Assembly (NCBI GenBank): GCA_002433465.1
Contig: DJIE01000234.1
Span: 1 to 8,748, forward strand
Reading direction: 5' to 3'
Length of the DNA stretch: 8,748 bases
Origin: Salinisphaera sp. UBA6602
Lineage (GTDB): Bacteria > Pseudomonadota > Gammaproteobacteria > Nevskiales > Salinisphaeraceae
Positions within the stretch are counted from its first letter, which is position 1; each line of letters begins with the position of its first letter. Under the pieces are notes generated by a model. The model was not told the DNA's origin. It made no database searches and worked only from the letters and a program-made list of their open reading frames with translations. A program made the translations under genes and the position numbers. Positions 1-6,917 of the stretch are shown here, one piece after another.

Positions 1-101
1 CTATGACGCGGCGCCATGCGCCTTGTATCGAGGCCTTTTGGGACACAAACGCGATCCGTGCATGAACAGATCAAAGGTTCCCCAACTTAAAAGAGCATTG
101 C
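1..101. other. Upstream region of the racemase-like gene
   Basis: No gene is supported here. A short hairpin with a perfect 5-bp stem and 3-base loop (GGCGC at 10-14, GCGCC at 18-22) could be the end of an upstream transcript, but it has no T-tract. A purine-rich AAGAG at 91-95 lies six bases before the ATG at 102 and is a plausible ribosome binding site. I see no convincing -35/-10 pair. Confidence 0.4.
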
Positions 102-824
102 ATGCGAATTCTTATCGCCAACGTCAACACCACCACCTCCATGACCGACGCCATTGCCGCCCAGGCACGGCGCGTGGCCGCCCCCGGCACCGAAATTGTC
201 CCCCTTACGCCCGCGTTCGGCGCCGAATCGGTGGAAGGCAACTATGAAAGCTATCTCGCCGCGATCGCGGTGATGGAAACCATTCGTGCCTACGAGGGCG
301 AATACGACGCCATCATCCAGGCCGGCTACGGCGAACACGGCCGCGAGGGGCTACAGGAGCTGTTCGACGTGCCGGTGGTGGATATCACCGAAGCGGCGGC
401 GGCGAGCGCGATGTTCGTCGGCCACAAATACTCGGTGGTCACCACGCTCGACCGGGCCGTGCCGCTCATCGAAGACCGCCTGCTGCTGGCCGGCTTCGAT
501 CGGCGCTGTGCCTCGGTACGGGCCAGCGGGCTAGCCGTGCTCGATCTCGAACGCGACCCGGACGCCGCTATCGAGCGCATCGTCGAACAGGCCGTGGCCG
601 CCGTGGAAGAAGACCGGGCCGAGGCGATCTGCCTGGGCTGTGGCGGCATGTCGGGGCTGACCCAGCGCGTGATCGAGCGTACCGGCGTGCCGGTGATCGA
701 CGGCGTGGCCGCGGCCGTGTGCCTGGCCGAAGGGCTGGTCCGCCAAGGCCTGACCACCTCCAAGAGCCGCACCTATGCGCCGCCGCGGCCCAAGCAGTTC
801 AAGAACTGGCCACCCGGCAGCTAA
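102..824 (+). CDS. Asp/Glu/hydantoin racemase superfamily protein lacking the first catalytic cysteine
   Basis: This 240-residue cytoplasmic enzyme belongs to the Asp/Glu/hydantoin racemase superfamily. The usual family length is about 215-250 residues. The N-terminal start MRILIANVNTTTSM matches the family's substrate-binding motif (typically N-x-N-T-T). The C-terminal catalytic loop LGCGGMSGL (residues 178-186) carries Cys180, in the position of the second catalytic cysteine of hydantoin racemases. In those enzymes the first catalytic cysteine sits in a loop like A-C-F-G; here the matching loop reads QAGYGEHG (73-80), with Gly75 in its place. A two-base, two-cysteine racemisation is therefore doubtful. 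Known superfamily relatives with one cysteine and a glycine at the other site include arylmalonate decarboxylase, so the reaction could be a one-base isomerisation, a decarboxylation or something else. No hydantoinase, carbamoylase or permease gene adjoins it in the window to fix a substrate. The start at 102 has an AAGAG six bases upstream. The gene converges on mprF. Confidence 0.85.
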   Translation: MRILIANVNTTTSMTDAIAAQARRVAAPGTEIVPLTPAFGAESVEGNYESYLAAIAVMETIRAYEGEYDAIIQAGYGEHGREGLQELFDVPVVDITEAAAASAMFVGHKYSVVTTLDRAVPLIEDRLLLAGFDRRCASVRASGLAVLDLERDPDAAIERIVEQAVAAVEEDRAEAICLGCGGMSGLTQRVIERTGVPVIDGVAAAVCLAEGLVRQGLTTSKSRTYAPPRPKQFKNWPPGS

Positions 825-828
825 GGCG

Positions 829-842
829 GGCTGGGCTCAGCC
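829..842. terminator. Small hairpin between convergent genes
   Basis: GGCTG (829-833) and CAGCC (838-842) form a 5-bp stem with a 4-base loop. It lies just after the racemase-like stop codon and overlaps the end of mprF on the other strand. There is no T-tract, so this is only a weak terminator candidate. Confidence 0.2.
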
Positions 843-3437
843 GTGGCCGAGAATACGCCGGTAGCCGCCGGCGATCAGCGCCGCGATATCGATCTGTAGC
901 GTCGATAGCGGCGTGTTGGGTGGATAGGCCAGATAGACCGAGTGCCACTCGGGGTGCCATTTGTCCTTGAACGCTTTCAGGCCCTTGTAGTTGTAGAAGC
1001 GGTTGCCGTGTTCGAAGGCAATACGGGCCAGCTGTTCGGCCGGGCGGGCCCAGGGCGTGTCGCCCACGCCGGCCAGCGGCGCCACGCCCAGACAGAACCA
1101 GTCATAGCCGGCCGCCTGTGCGGTCTGCATGAGCCGCACGAACAGGAAATCCATGGTGCCGCCGGGGGCATCGCCCATATGGCGCATGAGGTCGATGGAA
1201 TACTCCTCCTTGTGGCCGTAGCTGGGCAGAATGCTGGCAAAGGCGATGATGCGCCCCGAGGCCTCGCGTACCACCGCAATCGGCGCGCGCTGGAGATAGT
1301 CGCGATCGAAACAACCCAGCGAGAAGGCCTTTTCGGCCGGCCTGTCGCCCAGCCAGTCGTCGGAGACGCCGGCCAGATCATCCAGCAGGGCCGTCTCGAA
1401 CGGTGGTTCGAGCACTTCGAAGTCCAGCCCCAGACGCTGGGCACGATTGAGGGCCCCGCGCTTGTTTTCGTTGCGTTTGCCGGTCATGGAGAAGTCGGCG
1501 AGGCTCACGCGTGCGATCTCGCCCAGCTTGAACAGCACGAAGCCGTTGTCCAGATAGGCCGATAGATCGTCCGGGCCAACCTGATAGAACACCGGCGTAC
1601 AGTGCTGGGCCTCGGCCAGACGCCGAAATTCGGCGATGGCCGTACGCCGGGCCGCGGCATCGCCCACCGGGTCCGACAACGCGATCAGGCGATTGCGCAC
1701 CGCCGCATAGCCGAGCAGCGCTTCACGGTTCGCGCCGCTGTAGAACAGGGCCTTGTCACCCAACAGCAGCAGGTGGGAATAGCCGTTGGAGCCGTGCGCG
1801 TTCAGCCACCCCACCAGATCGTCGAGGGCGGGCCCGTCCGGTTTGTCCAGCGTCGGCTCCGGCCAGCGCGGCCAGGTCCAGATCACCAGCACGACCACGC
1901 TCAAGGAGGCCACCAGCGCACCGCGCAGGAATCGTGTCGAATGGATATCGAAACCGAACACCAGCGGGTTGAGCGGTCCGCCGTTATAGAACACCTGGCC
2001 GAGCAGCAGATAGCCGACGAGTGCAACCAAAAGCGCCAGCGTCCACGGCCAGGCGCTGAGCTGGCGCGACAGGCTGCCGTGTCGATCGAAGGTATCGCGC
2101 CCTGCCCACAGCAACGCAGCAACCGCAAGCAGCAGTGCACTCGTGCCCCAGTCCAGACCGCGTATCAGACCGAACAGGGCGCCAGCCAGCAGCAGCGCGA
2201 TCGCAAGCCAGAGCGCGCGCCGCAGCCGCAGTGCCAGCCCGCGGGCCGCCACGATGAGCGTCAGGCCGACCACAACGCTTGCCAGATGACTGACCTCGAC
2301 CGCTGCCAGCGGCAGCCATTGCGACAGCAGCCGGTTGTGCGACAACAGGTTGGGAAACGCCGCGCCGGCTAGCAGCAGCACGCCGGCCACGGCGGTCAGC
2401 CCGGATAGCAGTCGCAGCCCGAGATTGACGGCCTGCGACAGCGGCCAGGCCAGAATCGAAACCACCGGATGACTGCGCAACGTCGCCGCCAGACGCGAAC
2501 GGGCCAGCATGTCGGCGCCCAGAAACAGCGCGACGATCAACGGCACCAGATAATAGGCGACTCGATAGAGCACGAGCGCGGCGACCGCGGTTTCGGTATC
2601 GCTGCCCTGGGCCACGAGCAGGCCGACCAGCGTGGCATCGAACACGCCGAGCCCGCCCGGCAGAAAGCTGAGAATGCCCAGCGTCGCGGCCAGCACGAAA
2701 GATGCAATCAGCACCGTCGGCGGCATCGCTTCGCCCAGCACGAACACACAGCTCCACAGCACGGCGACGGCCAGCAGCCATTCGATGACCGACATCGACA
2801 CAAAGGCACCGGCCTGCGTCGCGCTCAGGCGCTCCACGGAGGCGAAACGCCCGACCCGCCCCAACGAAGTCATGGCCAGCAACAGATAGACCGGCAGATA
2901 CAGCGCCACCAGTCCGAGCGCGGCGAGCACGAGCCATTCCGGCATGGGCGTGGCCCCCAGCACAGCCGGGCGCGCGATCAGGGTGAGCACCGCCAGCGCC
3001 GACAGCCCCAGCGGCAGGGCCGCGGCCACCAGGCCGGCATAGCGCAATGCTGCCGACGTGGCGACCCCGTCGCCGCTGAGCAGGAGCACGCGCAGACTGG
3101 AGCCGGTCAGCCCCGACAGACTGGCGACGTTGTTGATGCCGGTCACGATCATGCCCACGCGCAGGCCGGTGAGCAGACGCCGCCGATAGCCGATCACGCG
3201 TGCTGCGATCACGTCGTAGCCGGCCGTGGCGCCGCTTGCCAGCACGCCGCCGAGCGCGAGCATCAGCAGATAGGGCGGTGCGACCGCGGCCAGATTTTTC
3301 TGAATCGCGCGCAGATCCACATGCCGCGCTTCAAAGACCAGCAGCGCGACGACCACCCCAACCACGACGAACGGCATCACCCGTGCCAGCAAACGCCAGG
3401 GCGACGGCGATTCCATCACTTCGTTTTCGCGGGTCAT
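837..3437 (-). CDS. mprF: MprF-type phosphatidylglycerol aminoacyltransferase and lipid flippase
   Basis: This inner-membrane protein would transfer an amino acid (Lys or Ala) from aminoacyl-tRNA to phosphatidylglycerol and flip the product to the outer leaflet, reducing binding of cationic peptides. With the start chosen it has 866 residues, close to Pseudomonas (881) and Staphylococcus (about 840) MprF. Residues 20-520 are a run of hydrophobic helices, first at about 20-35, forming the flippase and linker helices. Residues 540-866 are the cytosolic synthase domain with a GNAT-like fold. Family motifs include ALSDPVG (586-592), FSMTGKRNENKR (649-660), FSLGCFD (705-711), the YSIDLMR segment (746-752), GTMDFLF (760-766), LGVAPLAG (783-790) and FYNYKGLKAFKDKWHPEW (814-831). 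The frame stays open to 3638, but the first 67 codons look non-coding. The ATG at 3437 has GAGGA 11 bases upstream and leads directly to a normal N-terminus; ATGs at 3449 and 3416 are less likely. Which amino acid is transferred cannot be read from the sequence. It is divergent from the next operon. Confidence 0.93.
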   Translation of the reverse strand: MTRENEVMESPSPWRLLARVMPFVVVGVVVALLVFEARHVDLRAIQKNLAAVAPPYLLMLALGGVLASGATAGYDVIAARVIGYRRRLLTGLRVGMIVTGINNVASLSGLTGSSLRVLLLSGDGVATSAALRYAGLVAAALPLGLSALAVLTLIARPAVLGATPMPEWLVLAALGLVALYLPVYLLLAMTSLGRVGRFASVERLSATQAGAFVSMSVIEWLLAVAVLWSCVFVLGEAMPPTVLIASFVLAATLGILSFLPGGLGVFDATLVGLLVAQGSDTETAVAALVLYRVAYYLVPLIVALFLGADMLARSRLAATLRSHPVVSILAWPLSQAVNLGLRLLSGLTAVAGVLLLAGAAFPNLLSHNRLLSQWLPLAAVEVSHLASVVVGLTLIVAARGLALRLRRALWLAIALLLAGALFGLIRGLDWGTSALLLAVAALLWAGRDTFDRHGSLSRQLSAWPWTLALLVALVGYLLLGQVFYNGGPLNPLVFGFDIHSTRFLRGALVASLSVVVLVIWTWPRWPEPTLDKPDGPALDDLVGWLNAHGSNGYSHLLLLGDKALFYSGANREALLGYAAVRNRLIALSDPVGDAAARRTAIAEFRRLAEAQHCTPVFYQVGPDDLSAYLDNGFVLFKLGEIARVSLADFSMTGKRNENKRGALNRAQRLGLDFEVLEPPFETALLDDLAGVSDDWLGDRPAEKAFSLGCFDRDYLQRAPIAVVREASGRIIAFASILPSYGHKEEYSIDLMRHMGDAPGGTMDFLFVRLMQTAQAAGYDWFCLGVAPLAGVGDTPWARPAEQLARIAFEHGNRFYNYKGLKAFKDKWHPEWHSVYLAYPPNTPLSTLQIDIAALIAGGYRRILGHG

Positions 3438-3468
3438 TGCGGGCGCCATCCTCGTGCAGGTTGTGCAG

Positions 3469-3497
3469 AAGTTAGGCCGTTTCGGGCCGGCAAACAA
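3469..3497 (-). promoter_or_regulatory. Possible mprF promoter
   Basis: Read on the - strand, TTGTTT (3497-3492) and TAACTT (3474-3469) are separated by 17 bases. They match the sigma-70 consensus at only about three of six positions each. The spacing and the position, about 30 bases before the mprF ATG at 3437, are right for a promoter. This is inference only. Confidence 0.28.
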
Positions 3498-3578
3498 CAA
3501 CACGCGGGCTTTTTGAACCGGCCTGAAAATCGGGGCACCGACAAAGCGTGCGGCACTGAACACACAACGACCCAGAAT

Positions 3579-3595
3579 CGGCCTTTTGCAGGCCG
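3579..3595. repeat. Perfect inverted repeat in the divergent region
   Basis: CGGCCT (3579-3584) and AGGCCG (3590-3595) form a perfect 6-bp stem with a 5-base loop. It lies about 60 bases before the start chosen for the + strand membrane protein, and directly before an alternative in-frame ATG at 3597. It could be an operator, a leader hairpin or chance in GC-rich DNA. Confidence 0.35.
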
Positions 3596-3656
3596 CATGG
3601 CATGCCCAGGCCAAACGCGGCAGTATGCCGATCACCACCGCACCCTCTTCTGTTGC

Positions 3657-4154
3657 ATGCCCCTCGCATCCGAATCCAAGCCAAACGCCCGCGCCCCGGC
3701 GCGCGCGCCGCTAAGCCTGCGTCGGGCGCTGCAACTTAGCTGGGCGGGGACGTGGCGCTTCGCCCTGGCAGGGCCGCCGATCGGCACCGCGCTATTCGTG
3801 GTCCCGGCAATGCTGCTTTCGCCTACCGGTTCGCCGTTGACCCATGACGAAGTGCTCGGCGGCTGGCTGTTCTTCTCGATATTCGCCTATTTCTTTGCCG
3901 GCCCCTCCGCGGCCGTGGCCGGGGCGCTGTATGGCTGGATGAAATACCGCAGCAGCCATCGCAGCCGCTGGGGCCTGGGCGCGCTCGCCGGCACGCTGGG
4001 CTGGCTGCTGCAGATTTCGGTCGCTGCGCTATGGGCCGCCGACGCAGAGCACCTGCAGGCCGTCGCTTTCACCCCGCTTGCACTGGCGGCCGGCGCGCTG
4101 TGCGGGCGGTTGTTCGACCTTGACCGCTCGACAGCCGGCGCTCCGCCACCATGA
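3657..4154 (+). CDS. Small four-helix integral membrane protein of unknown function
   Basis: The predicted protein has 165 residues and I do not recognise its family. A basic, Arg/Ala-rich N-terminus (1-30) is followed by four likely membrane helices at about 35-54, 67-94 (rich in Phe, Ala and Gly), 104-127 and 133-152. A positive loop, KYRSSHRSR (96-104), sits between helices 2 and 3 and suggests a cytoplasmic loop there. The C-terminus is short and Pro-rich. The reading frame is open far upstream, across the antisense of mprF, but that part is Gln/His/Arg-rich with no membrane character and is not protein-like. The ATG at 3657 starts the plausible part. An alternative in-frame ATG at 3597 would add 20 residues containing two adjacent Cys. 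Neither has a strong ribosome binding site. The gene overlaps the following lipoprotein gene by four bases (ATGA), so the two are very likely co-transcribed and translationally coupled. Confidence 0.75.
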   Translation: MPLASESKPNARAPARAPLSLRRALQLSWAGTWRFALAGPPIGTALFVVPAMLLSPTGSPLTHDEVLGGWLFFSIFAYFFAGPSAAVAGALYGWMKYRSSHRSRWGLGALAGTLGWLLQISVAALWAADAEHLQAVAFTPLALAAGALCGRLFDLDRSTAGAPPP

Positions 4155-5773
4155 GAACGACGCCGACCGTCGTCTGTAGCGGGCGTCGTCGCCTCTGGCC
4201 CGCTGCCCTGCTGTCGCTATTGCTCGCGCTGGTGGTGATCGGCTGTAGCGCGCCTTCCGAGTCGGTCGCCGATATCCGCATGGTGCCTTGGCGCGGCGCC
4301 GACGGGCAGTTCGGTTTCTCGACCCTAGAGGGGCGCACGCTCGTCGAGCCGCGCTTTGCACAGGCCCGGCCTGGCGGTCACGGTTATGCGCCGGTCGCCA
4401 CCGCAGCGGATCGCTGGGGGCTGGTCGATGCCCACGGCCGTATGGCGCTGGATTTTGACTATACAGCGATGGAGTTCCTCGACACGCCGCATGCCGCGCT
4501 GGTCGTCACCAAGACCGAATACAACGCCTGGTGGCGGGTGTGGGAGTGGCGTTTCTGGCCGGAGTTCAACATCCTGAGTACGTCGCATAACGGGCCCACG
4601 CTGGTAACCCGGGTGCCGCGCGCGATCTGGCGGGTGTACAACCCGAACACCGGCCAGACCCTCTATGAAAGCAACCGGGCCGACGACAAGAAGGGCGGCG
4701 CCCCCAGCCGTTACTGGCGCGACGACTGGAAGCCCGAGCGTTATCGCCCGGCCGATCTGTGGATCGGCCATTGGCCCGACGGCGCAGTGGTTATCGACGA
4801 CACGCTGTATGCGAGCGACGAGGCCGGCCGTTTCGTCGCCGTGGCCGAAGATATACGCGACCGCCTTGCCGACGGCACCTTCCTGCAACGTATCGAAGAT
4901 AAGCGCCATCGCCGTGTCGGCCGCGACGGCCGGCCGGTCGATAAGCAGATATTTACCGAACGCTTCGGCGTGCCGGTCAAGACCGACGACGGCGATACGA
5001 TTATCTTGGCGCGCAGCGAGGTTTTCGAAGACGAAAACGGGCGCTTCTATCTCTTCCCGGATCTGTCGCGCGCGTTGCCCGCTGCGCTACCGGACTTTCG
5101 TTTCGACGATGGCAATTATCTGGCCACCACGGTGTTCGCCCAGCCGGGCGCGGTGGCTGCACTCACGCCGGTCCCGAACAGCCGGTGGTTTGCGCTCACG
5201 TCGCGGGTGACGCGCACCGGCCGAATCGAGCCGGGCACGACGCTGACGTTCTTCTTCGACAGCGACGGTCAATGGGCGCCCGATTGGGAGCCGCGCCCTG
5301 GCTTTTACTGCATGCTCGCCGACGGGCGCATGCTGTTTCGCCATGCCGAGCCTTATGGCGTGCTCTCACCCGATCTGACCTTCGAGTCGCTGCCCATGAC
5401 CGACATGGGCAGCGGCGCGCTCGGCCCGCACCGCTATGCAGGCACGGACAGCGAAGGCCGCAAGGGCATCTACGACACCGAACACCACCGCTGGGTATTT
5501 CGAGCAGCGAACATCGCCCTCGACAGCACGGCGCTCGCGCCCGACCGGGTCGTCTACCGCGCCAAGAACGGCGAGGGCAAGGCTGTTGGCGAAGGTCTGC
5601 TCGACAGTCAGAGCGGCGACATCGTCGTCGCGCCGGTCTACGGCTATATCGAAGACGACGGCCGCGTGCTGTTCGAACCGGACACCGGCGAGCCGATCCA
5701 CTTCTATATCGACCTGCAAACGGGCCGCGAATACCGCGACGGCGCAGCGCGACGGCCGTCGACTCAGCCCTAA
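4151..5773 (+). CDS. WG-repeat-like lipoprotein
   Basis: This 540-residue predicted lipoprotein has a basic N-region (RRR at 12-14), a hydrophobic core (about 17-30) and a lipobox V-I-G-C with Cys32 as the lipidated residue. Ser33 follows, not Asp, so under the usual rule the protein would be sent to the outer membrane. The body shows degenerate WG-type repeats (a conserved G-x-x-D/N-x-x-G-x-x-x pattern before a short hydrophobic/aromatic strand): about 52-69 (GQFGFSTLEGRTLVEPRF), 89-105 (WGLVDAHGRM and on), and near the C-terminus 482-500 (LLDSQSGDIVVAPVY). WG repeats are thought to form beta-rich modules, and their biochemical role is mostly unknown. The middle (about 200-400) has less repeat character and is rich in Asp and Arg. 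The start ATG overlaps the stop of the upstream membrane-protein gene (ATGA), and there is no ribosome binding site of its own, so translation is probably coupled. A structural or binding role in the envelope is inferred from the signal and context; no catalytic motif is visible. Confidence 0.82.
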   Translation: MRTTPTVVCSGRRRLWPAALLSLLLALVVIGCSAPSESVADIRMVPWRGADGQFGFSTLEGRTLVEPRFAQARPGGHGYAPVATAADRWGLVDAHGRMALDFDYTAMEFLDTPHAALVVTKTEYNAWWRVWEWRFWPEFNILSTSHNGPTLVTRVPRAIWRVYNPNTGQTLYESNRADDKKGGAPSRYWRDDWKPERYRPADLWIGHWPDGAVVIDDTLYASDEAGRFVAVAEDIRDRLADGTFLQRIEDKRHRRVGRDGRPVDKQIFTERFGVPVKTDDGDTIILARSEVFEDENGRFYLFPDLSRALPAALPDFRFDDGNYLATTVFAQPGAVAALTPVPNSRWFALTSRVTRTGRIEPGTTLTFFFDSDGQWAPDWEPRPGFYCMLADGRMLFRHAEPYGVLSPDLTFESLPMTDMGSGALGPHRYAGTDSEGRKGIYDTEHHRWVFRAANIALDSTALAPDRVVYRAKNGEGKAVGEGLLDSQSGDIVVAPVYGYIEDDGRVLFEPDTGEPIHFYIDLQTGREYRDGAARRPSTQP

Positions 5774-5792
5774 GCCCGTGTGCGTACCGGCG

Positions 5793-5828
5793 ACCGCCAG
5801 GCGTCGCGCCGTACGCGGACCTGGCGGT
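5793..5828. terminator. Hairpin between convergent lipoprotein and beta-lactamase genes
   Basis: ACCGCCAGG (5793-5801) and CCTGGCGGT (5820-5828) form a perfect 9-bp GC-rich stem. An inner CGT/ACG pairing (5802-5804 with 5813-5815) shortens the loop. It lies 20 bases after the lipoprotein stop and 14 bases beyond the end of the beta-lactamase gene, where a terminator serving both strands would sit. There is no clear T-tract on either side, so intrinsic termination would be weak; it may instead protect 3' ends or help factor-dependent termination. Confidence 0.55.
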
Positions 5829-5842
5829 TCAGCGATACGTAT

Positions 5843-6727
5843 TCACGCTGAGGCATGCCAACGCGCCACCGCCGCACCCACCTCGGCGAGCACGCGATCA
5901 CGTTGGGCGTTCGATGCGTCCGAGCCCGTGTAATAGGTGGCAATCAATACCGGCGCGGCACCATGGGGCCTGGCAATGGCGATATCGTTGCCGGTGTTGT
6001 TGCCGCCGGAACCGGTCTTGTCGCCGATACGCCAGCCTTCGCCCAGGCCGGCACGCAGGCGGTTGTCGCCGGTTTCATTGGCTTCGAGCCATGCAATGAG
6101 CTGGTCGCGCGAGGCCGAAGTAAGACGATCACCCAACAGAAGCTTCTGCATGAGTGCCACCATCGCTCGCGGCGTGGTGCTGTCGTGCGGGTTGCCGGGG
6201 ATGTATTCGTTGAGCGCTGTCTCGTAGCGATCCAGCCGGGTCACGTCATCGCCGAGCGAACGCATGAAGGCGGTGAGCGCTTCCGGTCCGCCCAGACTCT
6301 CGAGCATGAGGTTGCCGGCGGTGTTGTCGCTCAACGTGATCGCGGCGCGACAGATCGCGCCCAGACGCATGCCGCTGCCGGCATGCTTTTCGGTCTCGGG
6401 CGAATAGGTCACGAGATCGTTCGTGCTGTAGTCGATATGTCGGTCGAGCGACTCTTCGTTCGCGTCCACGCGGGAGAGGATCATCGCCGCGGCGACAACC
6501 TTGAACGTGCTGCACAAAAGAAAGCGCTCGTCGCCGCGATGGGCGATATGTCGATCGTTGCCGGTATCGAGCACGGCGACGCCGAGGCGGCCGCCGTGGC
6601 GCTTTTCAAGCTCGTGCACCGTCGCCGCGAAATCGTCAGTCTCGCGGGCAACAACCGCCGGCATACCGAACACTGATAGCGCGGCACCCGCGGTGAGTTG
6701 TTTCAGAACACGACGACGTGTGGCCAC
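5843..6727 (-). CDS. bla: Class A serine beta-lactamase with Tat signal and CTX-M-like active site
   Basis: This 294-residue periplasmic enzyme would hydrolyse beta-lactams through an active-site serine. The N-terminus TRRRVLKQL (3-11) is a twin-arginine motif, followed by a hydrophobic stretch and a likely cleavage after AVVA (Ala27). All class A motifs are present, with native numbering three above Ambler numbering in this core: STFK (Ser73/Lys76, Ambler 70/73), SDN (133-135), RYETALN with Glu169 (Ambler 166) and Asn173 (Ambler 170) in the omega loop, and KTG (237-239). Cys72 (Ambler 69), Ser240 (Ambler 237) and Gly241 (Ambler 238) give a C69/S237/G238 set as in CTX-M enzymes. It lacks the Cys238 of KPC/GES-type carbapenemases, so no 69-238 disulfide can form. 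An extended-spectrum cephalosporin preference is possible but is inference. The start is the GTG at 6727, placed just before the Tat motif; upstream ATGs are out of frame. No ampR-like regulator or mobile element adjoins it, so it looks chromosomal and intrinsic. Confidence 0.95.
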   Translation of the reverse strand: MATRRRVLKQLTAGAALSVFGMPAVVARETDDFAATVHELEKRHGGRLGVAVLDTGNDRHIAHRGDERFLLCSTFKVVAAAMILSRVDANEESLDRHIDYSTNDLVTYSPETEKHAGSGMRLGAICRAAITLSDNTAGNLMLESLGGPEALTAFMRSLGDDVTRLDRYETALNEYIPGNPHDSTTPRAMVALMQKLLLGDRLTSASRDQLIAWLEANETGDNRLRAGLGEGWRIGDKTGSGGNNTGNDIAIARPHGAAPVLIATYYTGSDASNAQRDRVLAEVGAAVARWHASA

Positions 6728-6917
6728 AAGACATATCCATGATGAGAACCGCGCGCGAGCTTAGCAGCGGTGTCCCCTGGGCATCGCCAACGGCCATCGA
6801 AGCACCCGGCCCGGCAAAGCTCGCTTCGCGGTTGCGTAATCGCTGCCGCACTCGTAAAACGGTCGGCATAAGCGCCCCGGTTTATGGCGTCTACCTGTCC
6901 AACCCGAGACATACAAT
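6728..6917. other. Divergent intergenic region between bla and the thiolase gene
   Basis: These 190 bases must contain the start signals for both genes. A possible thiolase promoter lies at 6832-6860. For bla, an extended -10-like TGCTAAGCT occurs on the - strand (6766-6758) without a good -35. ORFs crossing this region on either strand overlap start signals and look like shadows. No small gene or classic LysR-type (T-N11-A) site with a matching regulator gene is evident. Confidence 0.4.
6832..6860 (+). promoter_or_regulatory. Possible thiolase promoter
   Basis: TTGCGT (6832-6837) and TAAAAC (6855-6860) are spaced by exactly 17 bases. The -10 matches the sigma-70 consensus at four of six positions, and the -35 keeps its TTG. 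The leader to the ATG at 6918 would be about 50 bases. The assignment rests on motif resemblance alone. Confidence 0.3.

Larger units (their letters stand above)
3438..3656. other. Divergent intergenic region between mprF and the membrane-protein operon
   Basis: This stretch of about 219 bases should hold the promoters for both directions. It contains a possible mprF promoter (3469-3497) and a hairpin (3579-3595). Translated extensions of the neighbouring genes into this region (Cys/Arg-rich on the - strand, Gln/His/Arg-rich on the + strand) do not look like protein. No small gene is supported. Confidence 0.5.

Noticed and set aside
942..2372. Long + strand frames opposite the mprF synthase domain (942-1565, 1602-2372)
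   Set aside because: They are antisense shadows with low-complexity composition; the opposite frame encodes conserved synthase motifs.
1984..2937. Second long open frame on the - strand inside mprF
   Set aside because: It is an alternative frame of mprF with an Arg/Ala/Gly-rich product and no motif; the MprF frame is clearly the coding one.
2469..3656. Long open frame on the + strand (about 396 codons) leading into the small membrane protein
   Set aside because: It is wholly antisense to mprF for most of its length, its product is Gln/His/Arg-rich with no domain, and the mprF frame has many family motifs. It is a shadow of codon bias in GC-rich DNA.
5185..6099. + strand frame of 304 codons spanning the end of the lipoprotein gene and the end of bla
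   Set aside because: The product is Arg/His/Pro-rich, it overlaps two well-supported genes in other frames and it crosses the terminator-like hairpin.
5855..6676. + strand frame of 273 codons opposite bla
   Set aside because: It is exactly antisense to a beta-lactamase with all catalytic motifs; no signal or motif of its own.
5843..6727. Carbapenemase of the KPC/GES/SME type because of Cys at Ambler 69
   Set aside because: The partner Cys238 is absent (Gly there), and Cys69 alone also occurs in CTX-M enzymes, so the disulfide-dependent carbapenemase signature is not met.
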